Of a stretch of DNA of 16,919 nucleotides, positions 1 to 7,294 are shown one piece after another; the first letter of the stretch is position 1, and each line of letters begins with the position of its first letter. A model generated the notes under the pieces. It saw nothing but the letters and a program-made list of their open reading frames with translations. It was not told the origin of the DNA and did not search any database. A program made the translations under genes and the position numbers. The DNA comes from an uncultured Coriobacteriaceae bacterium (GTDB lineage Bacteria > Actinomycetota > Coriobacteriia > Coriobacteriales > Atopobiaceae): positions 1 through 16,919 of the forward strand of contig CACXFF010000362.1 in assembly GCA_902766805.1 (NCBI GenBank), read 5' to 3'.

Positions 1-1
1 A

Positions 2-1798
2 ATGGCACGCACTCGTGTGGCCGCCGCATGTGTGCTTGGTCTCGGCCTTTGGGCGGGGCTGGCTGCGCTGCCGGCCTCCGCGCAGGCGAGCTCGGACGTG
101 GTCACGGTCTATGACGACGGCCTCGTCTATGCGGGCGGCTTCTACGACATCGAGGTCAAGCCGGTCGGCTTCACGCCCGTGGACATCGTCTGGCGCGCCA
201 AGCTGGCCACGTCGTCCAACACCTACAAGGCCGATCTCGAGGACTACGCGGAGAGCCCCGACTACTGGGCGCACGGCACCAAGACCCTGCACCTGCGCTG
301 GGGCACCGTGTGCGACGAGTGGCTCCAGAACGGCAGCGATGACGAAGACTTCGGGCTCCTCAGGATGGAGTGCATGCTCAAGGACGAGAAGGGCAAGTGG
401 CACGACTCAGAGGACTTCATGATCCGCGTGCGCAGCCTCTCGGCCTTCCGCACGCGCCTGGAGGGCGACGGGGGAGTAGAGCTTACGTCTGTGACGCCTG
501 CGTCTACGGGTGCCCTCACCAAGCTGGAGATGACGTTGGGCGAGAGCCTCGAGTTCACGTCGTCCGCGCCCGAGCTCCCCGGCTGGGTCGCCGCGAGCGA
601 GCCGCGCTGGGAGGCGTATTACGACGTGCTGCAGGGCGGCAAGACAGTGGCGGAGGGCTTCTCGCGCCACGAAGGCGGCAGCCTCAGCTTCCACCCCACG
701 GAGGCGGGGGAGTACCTGGTGGCGCCCGTGTACGACCTGTACCTGGGCAACGTCACGTACTCGGGCGTGAGCGCCTCCCAGCACTATTACGTGAGCGTGA
801 AGGAGCCCGCCGCCCCTCCCAAGCCGCTGGTCGACGTCAGCAGCTTGGCCGGCACGGTCATACGCTTCGGCGATGGCTATGACGGCACGCCCGGAGCCGA
901 CGAGCCCATCCCCGCCACCCAGGTGATCCCCACCACCGCCACGAGCGCCAAGGCGACGCTCAACGGCTACTGGCAGGTCCATGGGCCTGGCGGATGGAAG
1001 CAAGCGTCCGAGGTCTTCGAGGCGGGCAAGGACTATCGCTTCGTGATCGAGGCGCTGCCCAAGGGCGACACGGTCTTCCTGCCCGACACGCGCCTCCTCG
1101 ACGTCACCAAGCTCCTCAGCTGCAACATCTACCTGAATGGCAGCTGGCAGAACGGACAGACCTTCTATCCCTCAGGCGGATCGCTGCCCACGCGTCTCGT
1201 CTTCGAGATCACGCGGGCTTCGGTGCCCAATCCGCCGGCCCCGGCCGGCCCTGGCGCCGACGACTTCGACCTGCAGCCCGTGGATGACCCCGACCCGAGC
1301 GAGGAGCCCGGCGGCCTCACGGGCTGGGAGGAGTATCCGGAGGGCTGGTGCTACTTCGAGGGTGGCACGCGCGTGGAGAGCGCCTGGCGCTACCTGGGCG
1401 GCGCCTGGTACTGGTTCGGGGCCGACGGCCTCATGGCGACCGGTTGGCTGCCGGTGGGAGACGCCTGGTACTGGCTGGGCGACGACGGCCAGATGGCGAC
1501 CGGCTGGCAGCTCATTGGCGGCAGCTGGTACTGGTTCGAGGACAGTGGTCGGATGGCCACGGGCTGGCAGCACATCGGGGGCGTTTGGTACTGGTTCGAG
1601 CCGTCTGGGGTCATGGCGACCGGCTGGCAGCTCATAGGCGGCACGTGGTATTGGTTCGAGAGCGGCGGTGCCATGGCCACCGGCTGGCGCGTGATCGGCG
1701 GTTTGTGGTACTGCTTCGACGAATCGGGTGCCATGCTGCACGACACATGGGTGGGCGACTATCACCTGGCGAGTGACGGGCACTGGGACAACGGCTAG
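2..1798 (+). CDS. Secreted protein with C-terminal cell-wall/choline-binding-type repeats
   Basis: A 598-residue exported protein. The N-terminus has a short basic stretch (MARTR), a hydrophobic core and a likely signal peptidase site after ALPASA or ASAQA (residues 24-29). Residues 30 to about 405 are unrecognised and look beta-rich, possibly Ig-like, with few cysteines. A Pro/Asp/Glu-rich linker (about 405-440) leads to six consecutive 20-residue repeats (residues 462-581) of the form W-x-x-I/L-G-G-x-W-Y-W-F-x-x-x-G-x-M-A-T-G, with degenerate copies on both sides. This is the CW_binding_1/choline-binding repeat pattern, known to hold proteins non-covalently on cell-wall polymers or glucans. 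There is no LPXTG motif or C-terminal membrane segment, so attachment is probably through the repeats. The ligand is unknown. The ATG is two bases from the window edge, so its ribosome-binding site is not visible and an upstream start is possible. The cargo function is unknown. Confidence 0.85.
   Translation: MARTRVAAACVLGLGLWAGLAALPASAQASSDVVTVYDDGLVYAGGFYDIEVKPVGFTPVDIVWRAKLATSSNTYKADLEDYAESPDYWAHGTKTLHLRWGTVCDEWLQNGSDDEDFGLLRMECMLKDEKGKWHDSEDFMIRVRSLSAFRTRLEGDGGVELTSVTPASTGALTKLEMTLGESLEFTSSAPELPGWVAASEPRWEAYYDVLQGGKTVAEGFSRHEGGSLSFHPTEAGEYLVAPVYDLYLGNVTYSGVSASQHYYVSVKEPAAPPKPLVDVSSLAGTVIRFGDGYDGTPGADEPIPATQVIPTTATSAKATLNGYWQVHGPGGWKQASEVFEAGKDYRFVIEALPKGDTVFLPDTRLLDVTKLLSCNIYLNGSWQNGQTFYPSGGSLPTRLVFEITRASVPNPPAPAGPGADDFDLQPVDDPDPSEEPGGLTGWEEYPEGWCYFEGGTRVESAWRYLGGAWYWFGADGLMATGWLPVGDAWYWLGDDGQMATGWQLIGGSWYWFEDSGRMATGWQHIGGVWYWFEPSGVMATGWQLIGGTWYWFESGGAMATGWRVIGGLWYCFDESGAMLHDTWVGDYHLASDGHWDNG
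1385..1744 (+). repeat. Six tandem 60-bp units encoding wall-binding repeats
   Basis: Six in-frame units of exactly 60 bases encode 20-residue repeats, each beginning at the Trp of the GW pair. The unit core encodes W-Y-W-F. Copies differ at many third positions and at the variable residues (Y-L, P-V, Q-L, Q-H, Q-L, R-V after the first Trp), so they are old repeats kept by selection on the protein rather than a recent DNA amplification. The last copy is altered (WYCF, and MLHD in place of MATG), as is common for a capping repeat. Confidence 0.85.
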
Positions 1799-1864
1799 GA
1801 TCTTTGGCGCCCTTTGCTGTCTGCGGGAAGGCGTCGTGAAGCCATCCAAAGCTGCGCGTAAGAC

Positions 1865-1896
1865 GCGGCCCGCCCGGCCTGTGCCGAGCGGGCCGC
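1865..1896. terminator. Bidirectional GC-rich hairpin between convergent genes
   Basis: GCGGCCCGC at 1865-1873 pairs perfectly with GCGGGCCGC at 1888-1896. After one C/A mismatch the stem continues as CGGC (1875-1878) with GCCG (1883-1886), closing a CTGT loop. It lies between the stop codons of the convergent genes ending at 1798 and 1930, the right place for a shared terminator. Neither side has a real T-tract, so it is a hairpin-only candidate of the kind often seen in high-GC actinobacteria. Confidence 0.65.
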
Positions 1897-1929
1897 TGTC
1901 AAGGCGCTCGCGTGGCGGCAGGCAGGCGG

Positions 1930-4629
1930 CTACCAGCCCTTGCGGAAGACCACGACGTTGGCGTTGCCGTCGCGCAGGTAGGCGAAGTCGTCCATGCTCG
2001 CCTTGACCATGTAGATACCCAGTCCGCCAATCGTTGCCTCTTGGACGTTCGTGGGCTTTGTGGGGTCCTTGAGCGTCAGTGGGTCGAAGGGGACGCCCGT
2101 GTCGCGCAGCTCTACCGTGATGGACGACGGGTTGGTGCCGTAGGCGTAGCTCACCTGCACGGTGCCGGGCTCTGGCTGGTCTGCGTAGGCGTAGTTGCAC
2201 ACGTTCACAAATAGCTCCTCGAGCGCGACCGCCACCTTGTACTTCACGTCCACTGGGCACAGGCGGTGCTCCAGCTCGTCGGTGACCAGCGAGAGGGCCG
2301 TCTCGAAGTTGTCGAGGGTCGCGGTGACGGTGACGGTGCCCGTGACCTCCGGCGCCACGCCGAACTCCAGTGCCAGGATGGTCACGTCGTCAGACTGCTC
2401 GGCCCCAGTGGCCCATTTGGCAACGTCCGCGCGCAGCGCGCGCACGATCTCGCGCGGGTGCATCTTGTTGTGGTTCGTCACGAAGTCCTCGAGCCGGTCG
2501 TTGCCGTATTCCTCCTGCTCCACATTGAACGCCTCGTTGACGCCGTCGGTGTAGAGCAGCAGCTCGTCGCCCTTCTCGAGCGTGAGGGTCTTCTGGCGGT
2601 ACTTCGCCGTCTCGAACGTGCCCAGGAACAGGCCGCAGCGCTCGCGCAGCCACTCCCATGAGCCTCCGCTGCCCCTGCGCAGCAGGGGAGGGTTGTGCCC
2701 CGCGTTGACGTAGGTGAGCAGGCCGCTGTGCCAGTCGAGCGTCGCCGCCCACACGGTCACGAACATCCCCGCGTCGTTGCTCGCGCACAGGCGGGAGTTG
2801 GCGCTTGCGATGGCCTGGGCGGGCTCCATGCCGGTGGAGAGGTAGTTCTTGATCTCCGTCTTGGCTGCCATCATGAACAGTGCCCCGGGGATGCCCTTGC
2901 CCGACACGTCTGCGATGAGGAAGCCGAGCGTGTCGTCGTCGATCAGGAACAGGTCAAAGAAGTCGCCACCCACCTCTTTGGCGGCGTCCATCGATGCGAA
3001 GACATCGAAGGCCGTGATCTCGGGGAAGGGCGGGAACACGCGGGGCAGGGCGGAGGCCTGGATGGCCTTGGCGGTGTTGAGCTCGACTTCGTTGCGCCGC
3101 TCGGCGTCCGCGATGAGCCTGCGCAGAGAGTCCACCGTTGTGTTGATGCCCTGCGAGAGGGACGCGAACTCGACGTTGCCGTGCTCTGTGACCGAGGCGG
3201 TGAGGTCTCCGTCGGTGATTTTGGCCAAGGAGATGTTGGTGCGGTCGATCGGCTCGACCACGTCTTTGCCCAGGAGCAGCGCGGAGAACCAGTAGATGGC
3301 TGCGATCACCACGAACGTGATGAGCGCAGCCCAGCGCATGGTGGCGTTGCGGTTGGCGAATACCATGGAAGACGGCATGGCGAACATGATGTGCAGGTCA
3401 CCGACGTTGCTCACGCGCATGTAGCCGAGCTCTGCGGTGGAGAACTCGCTGATGGCATCGTCATCCATCTTGCGCGCCTGCGTGTCGTAGAGGATCTCGC
3501 GCATGGTGCCCGTCTTGGCGATCTCGTCCATGTTACCGAGGCGCATCATGTCGAAAAGATCCTTGATCTTCCAGCCTTCGGGGTAGGCCGGGTTGTAGCT
3601 GTAGATGACGGAGTCGTCGTCGAACACGACGATCGTGCCGTCGTCGAGGTCGTAGCCGTCGAGCACGTCGGCCGTGCCGATCACCTTCGACAGCTCTTCG
3701 GCGCTCGCGTCGCTCAGCTGGTCTTCCTCGACTATCTTGGCCACGGTCTTGGAGCGTTCGAGCGCGTTGTCTAGCTGCTGGCTGAGGTACTTGAGCTCGT
3801 TGCCCATGTGCGTGCTCGTCGTCCGCAGGGAGCCGACCGTGATGACGACGTAGCTCACCGCTTGGATGGAGCAGAAGACCAGGGCGGCTACCACGAAGAG
3901 CCTCGTGGCGAACGAAGAGCGTATGCCGACCATCCCCGCGTTCTGCTTCTGCTGGTGCACGATGCGGCAGCAGGCCAGGCTCACGAGGAACATGAGCGCA
4001 AAGCCGAGCAGCACCTGTACGTCGACCGACCCCATGTTCTCGAGGGCCCCGAGTATCTCGCTGGAGAAGGTGATCTCGCCCGTGCTGGCGGCCGCTCCCG
4101 CTACGGAGACGGCGACGTTCAGCAGGGAGCCGAGCAAGAACAGCAGGCTGACGATGACGGATGCCAAGAAGCAGACGATGGCCAGGTAGATGATCTTGCG
4201 CTTGCCCTGGGGGTTGTTGCGCAGGGCGATGGCGTAGAACAGGCCCAAAAGGAAGCCGGCGAATGCGTAGAGCAAGAACGAGTTGGGCACGGACACGAAA
4301 TACCGCTCGTAGATGTCGAGGGGCTGTAGGCGCGCGTGCAAGAAGAGCACGCCGCCTGCCGCAAGCCCAAAGAGGGTGCCCAGGCCCTTGCCCAGCAGCA
4401 GGGAGACCGCACTGATGGGGCCAAGCAGGGCCAGGACATAGCCCAGGTAGTCGCCCTCTTGTCCGATGCCTATGAAGCCGAGCTGGGTGAAGGTCATGGC
4501 GGTGGACAGGACAAAAAAGGCAGCGAACACCTTGCGCTTCAACGTGAGGTCCTTGTCCGCCAACAGGCCCTTCCAGTCTCGGATCCTGTTCTTGGTCTTG
4601 GCGTCTCTTTGCTGCGTCTCTTGCGCCAT
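1930..4629 (-). CDS. Membrane SpoIIE-type PP2C phosphatase with HAMP and RsbW-like ATPase domain
   Basis: An 899-residue membrane signalling protein. About seven hydrophobic segments fill residues 33-270. A likely extracytoplasmic sensor region (about 271-430), one further membrane segment (about 432-452) and a HAMP-like linker (about 455-510) follow. The SpoIIE/RsbU PP2C domain (about 530-752) keeps the acidic metal positions: EVGGDFFD (D556), ADVSGKG (D574), YTDG (D695) and SDDVT (D747/D748). The C-terminal HATPase (about 765-897) has an N box (EELFVNVCNYAY), G1 (RDTGVPFDP) and G2 (GGLGIYMVK), as in RsbW/SpoIIAB anti-sigma kinases. In this family the phosphatase dephosphorylates an anti-anti-sigma protein that the kinase phosphorylates; here both activities seem to sit in one chain. 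No STAS partner or sigma factor lies in the window, so the target is unknown. The ATG at 4629 is followed directly by a basic cytoplasmic N-terminus. Confidence 0.9.
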   Translation of the reverse strand: MAQETQQRDAKTKNRIRDWKGLLADKDLTLKRKVFAAFFVLSTAMTFTQLGFIGIGQEGDYLGYVLALLGPISAVSLLLGKGLGTLFGLAAGGVLFLHARLQPLDIYERYFVSVPNSFLLYAFAGFLLGLFYAIALRNNPQGKRKIIYLAIVCFLASVIVSLLFLLGSLLNVAVSVAGAAASTGEITFSSEILGALENMGSVDVQVLLGFALMFLVSLACCRIVHQQKQNAGMVGIRSSFATRLFVVAALVFCSIQAVSYVVITVGSLRTTSTHMGNELKYLSQQLDNALERSKTVAKIVEEDQLSDASAEELSKVIGTADVLDGYDLDDGTIVVFDDDSVIYSYNPAYPEGWKIKDLFDMMRLGNMDEIAKTGTMREILYDTQARKMDDDAISEFSTAELGYMRVSNVGDLHIMFAMPSSMVFANRNATMRWAALITFVVIAAIYWFSALLLGKDVVEPIDRTNISLAKITDGDLTASVTEHGNVEFASLSQGINTTVDSLRRLIADAERRNEVELNTAKAIQASALPRVFPPFPEITAFDVFASMDAAKEVGGDFFDLFLIDDDTLGFLIADVSGKGIPGALFMMAAKTEIKNYLSTGMEPAQAIASANSRLCASNDAGMFVTVWAATLDWHSGLLTYVNAGHNPPLLRRGSGGSWEWLRERCGLFLGTFETAKYRQKTLTLEKGDELLLYTDGVNEAFNVEQEEYGNDRLEDFVTNHNKMHPREIVRALRADVAKWATGAEQSDDVTILALEFGVAPEVTGTVTVTATLDNFETALSLVTDELEHRLCPVDVKYKVAVALEELFVNVCNYAYADQPEPGTVQVSYAYGTNPSSITVELRDTGVPFDPLTLKDPTKPTNVQEATIGGLGIYMVKASMDDFAYLRDGNANVVVFRKGW

Positions 4630-4670
4630 GCCACTGCCCGCCCCTCGGTGTCGGCCAAACCTTGCTCATG

Positions 4671-4717
4671 ATTGTAAATCGAAGTCGGACAAAAAAGGAC
4701 GGCCCGACGTCCGTCGG
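4671..4717 (-). promoter_or_regulatory. Intergenic hairpin with T-run and candidate -10 box
   Basis: On the minus strand, past the end of the 4731-5765 gene, CCGACG and CGTCGG (4704-4709 and 4712-4717) form a dyad. Alternative pairings with the nearby GACGG/CCGTC are possible. A run of six T follows (A6 at 4691-4696 on the plus strand), which resembles an intrinsic terminator. Further on, TACAAT (4671-4676 on the minus strand) is a good -10 match, 41 bases ahead of the ATG at 4629. No convincing -35 box is visible at the expected spacing. The terminator of one gene and the promoter of the next may share this gap. Confidence 0.45.
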
Positions 4718-4730
4718 CACATGACGCCGC

Positions 4731-5765
4731 CTAAGGGCGCTCTCGTTCCTTCAGGCGGCCCGCGCTGGCGCGCAGGTACATCTTGGCCGGCTGCAGGACA
4801 GCGTCCTTCCAGCGCACCTTCAGCCAACCGGGCACGAGCGAAAACCCGTAGCCCTTCACGCTGCCGTCGTCGAACGTGACGGGGATGCCGCGTGTGAAGG
4901 CGAGGTCGGCCATCAGGTCTGCGCGCCCGTCAGCGATGCCCCAGCTCTGCAGCTGCGCCACGAGTTCGCGTGCGATCCCCGAGCGGAACGTGTCCCTCAC
5001 CTCCTCCGCGCGCATCTCATCGAAGCGCAGGTCAAAGGCAAAGGTTGGCCCTAGGCTGCCGTCCGGCATCACGTCGAACTGGAAGTCCACGTTGTCTCCC
5101 CGCAGCTCCAGCACGCGTGCGGCCTGTGCGAGCAGCGCGTCGTCATAGGCCTCGAAGCCCGCCTGGGCAAACGCGCGTGCCAGGCGCTGCGGGTCCCGCG
5201 CGCAGCTCTCGATCTCCTCGTCGTTCAGGTACCCGCAGACGCGTAGGGGGTAGTCCGGGCGCCCGCGGAAGAGCCCGAAGAACGAGAGGGGCCAGCCCTG
5301 TGGCATGCGTGCGTCCTGGGCGAGGTAGAGCCTCGCGCGTTCGGGCTCTCCCAGCGCCTCGCAGAACGGTTCCACGAGCTCGCGGTGGGCACGCGGTTGG
5401 AAGTGCATGCCCGCCGCCGTCTGTCCGGCCGATCCGCAGTCCACCTCGTATCCGCACGCGATATGACTGTCCTGAGCGCGCCACTGCTGGAAGAGGTCAA
5501 ATGCCTCGCGCGTGCCGTCTACGAGCGGCGAGTCGATGCGCACGCCCTCGGGAAGCACCCCGTAGAGCAGCGTGACGTCCATGAACGGCTCGCCTGTGAG
5601 GGGGAACTCAAGGTAGATCTCGGGCATCTTGTCTCCGACGAGGAGGGGGGCGACGAGCTCGCGCGCCCGCGGCACGCCGTCGCCGAGCAGCACGGGCCCG
5701 CGTCCATTGTCCGCTGCCTGGAGGCAGAGCACCGCGAATGCATCTTGCAAAGAGGGTACGTTCAT
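4731..5765 (-). CDS. Hypothetical soluble protein, 344 aa
   Basis: I do not recognise this protein. From the preferred start it has 344 residues, no signal peptide, no membrane segment and no obvious nucleotide-binding or metal motif. It looks like a single mixed alpha/beta cytoplasmic protein. Striking segments are a Trp/Phe-rich stretch (GWPLSFFGLFRGRPDYPLR), a phrase reading VDFQFDVMPDGSLGPTFAFD, and a C-terminal Lys/Trp-rich end (GWLKVRWKDAVLQPAKMYL). The ATG at 5765 is preceded by AAGAGGA, a good ribosome-binding site; the upstream in-frame GTG at 5798 has no such site, so I prefer the shorter form. It is read in the same direction as the phosphatase gene, but a 101-base gap with a possible terminator separates them, so co-transcription is doubtful. 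It is divergent from the GAF-ABC transporter genes. Confidence 0.75.
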   Translation of the reverse strand: MNVPSLQDAFAVLCLQAADNGRGPVLLGDGVPRARELVAPLLVGDKMPEIYLEFPLTGEPFMDVTLLYGVLPEGVRIDSPLVDGTREAFDLFQQWRAQDSHIACGYEVDCGSAGQTAAGMHFQPRAHRELVEPFCEALGEPERARLYLAQDARMPQGWPLSFFGLFRGRPDYPLRVCGYLNDEEIESCARDPQRLARAFAQAGFEAYDDALLAQAARVLELRGDNVDFQFDVMPDGSLGPTFAFDLRFDEMRAEEVRDTFRSGIARELVAQLQSWGIADGRADLMADLAFTRGIPVTFDDGSVKGYGFSLVPGWLKVRWKDAVLQPAKMYLRASAGRLKERERP

Positions 5766-6063
5766 GGGTCCTCTTGTTCTCTCTAGATCGCGTGGCACGC
5801 CTCATCGTATCAGGGGAGGGAGGGACTCCGACCCTGAATGGCCCCAAGCGCCTACGATGGGGGCTGGCGGTCGCTTGTGAGGCCTCGTGCGGCAGCCTCG
5901 GCGGCTGTGGGTGCGAGTCTGCCTCTCGGTGTGTGCTACGCTAAGCAATTAAGCGTTGCGGACCGCTGATCTTGGAGGAAGCGTGTCTGTCTGAGGAGCC
6001 GGGCACGGCGCCGGTCGGCATGTGTCGGGGCAGTCTTCACGAGGGGACGGAGAGCACGGAGCG
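5766..6063. promoter_or_regulatory. Divergent intergenic region with two dyads
   Basis: This stretch of about 300 bases separates two divergent genes and holds no convincing gene. TCAGGG (5810-5815) pairs with CCCTGA (5832-5837), and TACGAT on the minus strand (5804-5809) is a possible -10 box for the leftward gene. For the rightward operon, a TG-C-TACGCT element (5934-5942) resembles an extended -10 box. It overlaps the dyad ACGCTAAGCAATTAAGCGT (5938-5956), a possible operator. The leader to the ATG at 6064 would be about 110 bases. A Shine-Dalgarno-like GGAGGA at 5974-5979 leads only into a GTG and three codons before a stop. No -35 boxes are convincing. Confidence 0.4.
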
Positions 6064-7284
6064 ATGGATCAGTCAACGATTAAGACCTACCGTACGGTTG
6101 CCGCCGTGCAATCCGCCATCGGCAACGCGCGGACGCTCGACGCGGCCCTGCGCGAGGGCCTGCGCGTCATGGCGTCCGAGATGGGCGTGGAGAGCTGCAT
6201 CATGTGGTACGCGGACGGCCACGACGGACGGGTGCTGCGCCCGTACTTCTGGTTGGCAATAGCCGACTTCACGCAGCGCAGGGTCACATCGGGCGTCGGC
6301 GTCGTGGGGCGTGTGTTCGAGAGCAGGTGCGCCGAGCGCCTGCTGGACTACCGTCCGGGCGCTGACCCGACGACCGAGGAGCTGCTGGTCGGCCACGAGC
6401 TGCGCTCGATGGTGGCCGTACCCTTCTCGACCCTGCAGACCGACCTGGGCGTGCTTCAGTTCATCAACAAGACCGACGGCACCCCCTTCACCGACGAGGA
6501 GGCGGACGCCCTCGAGATGCTGGCGATGCTGGCTGCGCTGGCAGTGGACGAGAGCGAGGAGCTCAGCGAGCCCAAACCCGTCGGCGAGGCCATCATCCAG
6601 GTGCGTGGCGTCACGCGCGAGTACGTGAACGGCGACAACGTGACCAAGGTGCTCAAGGGCGTCAACCTCGACGTCTACGAGGGGGAGTTCCTCGTCCTGC
6701 TCGGCGAGTCGGGCTGCGGCAAGTCCACCCTCATGAACATCGTCGCGGGCATGGACGCCCCCACGAGTGGCTCGGTGGAGTTCTGCGGGCGGCAGATTGT
6801 CGGCGCGACCCAGTCCCAGCTCACGGAGTACCGCCGCGACAACATCGGGTTCATCTTCCAGAGCTACAACCTCATGCCCAACCTCACGGCGCGCCAGAAC
6901 CTCGAGCTCATCGCCGAGCTGGTGGACGACCCGATGCCGGCTGACGAGGCCCTCGAGGTCGTGGGCCTGTCCAACCGCAAGAAGAACTACCCCTCCCAGA
7001 TGTCGGGCGGCCAGCAGCAGCGCGTCTCCATCGCGCGCGCCCTGGTCAAGCGGCCACGCATCATCTTTGCGGACGAGCCCACGGCGGCCTTGGACTACAG
7101 CACGTCCATCGAGGTCCTGCAGGTGATGGAGCGCGTGGTGGCCACGGGCACGACCATGGTCATGGTCACGCACAACGAGGAGATTTGCCGCATGGCCGAC
7201 CGCGTGGTGCGCATGCGCGACGGGCGTACGCACGAGGTGACCGTCAACCGCGTGCGCGTGGGTGCGACCGACCTGGTGTGGTAG
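6064..7284 (+). CDS. ABC transporter ATPase (MacB/LolD type) with N-terminal GAF domain
   Basis: A 406-residue protein. Residues 15 to about 170 have the features of a GAF domain: a leading helix, a GVGVVGRVFES turn, a SMVAVPF strand and LGVLQFINKTDGTPFTDEEADAL. Residues about 178-400 are a complete ABC ATPase of the MacB/LolD/FtsE class: Walker A GESGCGKST (214-222), a Q-loop in FIFQSYNLMPNL, signature SGGQQQR (314-320), Walker B IIFADEP with catalytic Glu338, and switch His370. Usual members of this class are about 220-250 residues with no sensor domain, so the GAF part is an addition. The permease gene starts 10 bases after the stop, so the two form one transport unit. The ATG at 6064 is preferred over 6022 because GGAGAG lies about 9 bases before it and the shorter product begins just ahead of the GAF domain. 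The GAF ligand is unknown; the transported substrate cannot be read from the sequence. Confidence 0.9.
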   Translation: MDQSTIKTYRTVAAVQSAIGNARTLDAALREGLRVMASEMGVESCIMWYADGHDGRVLRPYFWLAIADFTQRRVTSGVGVVGRVFESRCAERLLDYRPGADPTTEELLVGHELRSMVAVPFSTLQTDLGVLQFINKTDGTPFTDEEADALEMLAMLAALAVDESEELSEPKPVGEAIIQVRGVTREYVNGDNVTKVLKGVNLDVYEGEFLVLLGESGCGKSTLMNIVAGMDAPTSGSVEFCGRQIVGATQSQLTEYRRDNIGFIFQSYNLMPNLTARQNLELIAELVDDPMPADEALEVVGLSNRKKNYPSQMSGGQQQRVSIARALVKRPRIIFADEPTAALDYSTSIEVLQVMERVVATGTTMVMVTHNEEICRMADRVVRMRDGRTHEVTVNRVRVGATDLVW

Positions 7285-7294
7285 GGGGTCACGC

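Noticed and set aside
1385..1744. Regular 60-base repeats considered as a CRISPR or satellite array
   Set aside because: The period is in frame, copies diverge mostly at silent and variable-residue positions, and the encoded W-Y-W-F pattern fully explains them.
2695..3774. 359-codon open frame on the plus strand
   Set aside because: It is opposite the phosphatase gene, whose catalytic motifs are all in the other strand; the composition is that of a shadow frame.
5810..5837. TCAGGG/CCCTGA dyad as a tRNA or riboswitch
   Set aside because: Only one stem is visible; there is no cloverleaf, T-loop motif or known riboswitch core around it.
5972..6262. Small open frame ahead of the GAF-ABC gene
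   Set aside because: It begins with a TTG, overlaps the start of the real gene in another frame and gives an Arg/Thr/Pro-rich product typical of a shadow frame.
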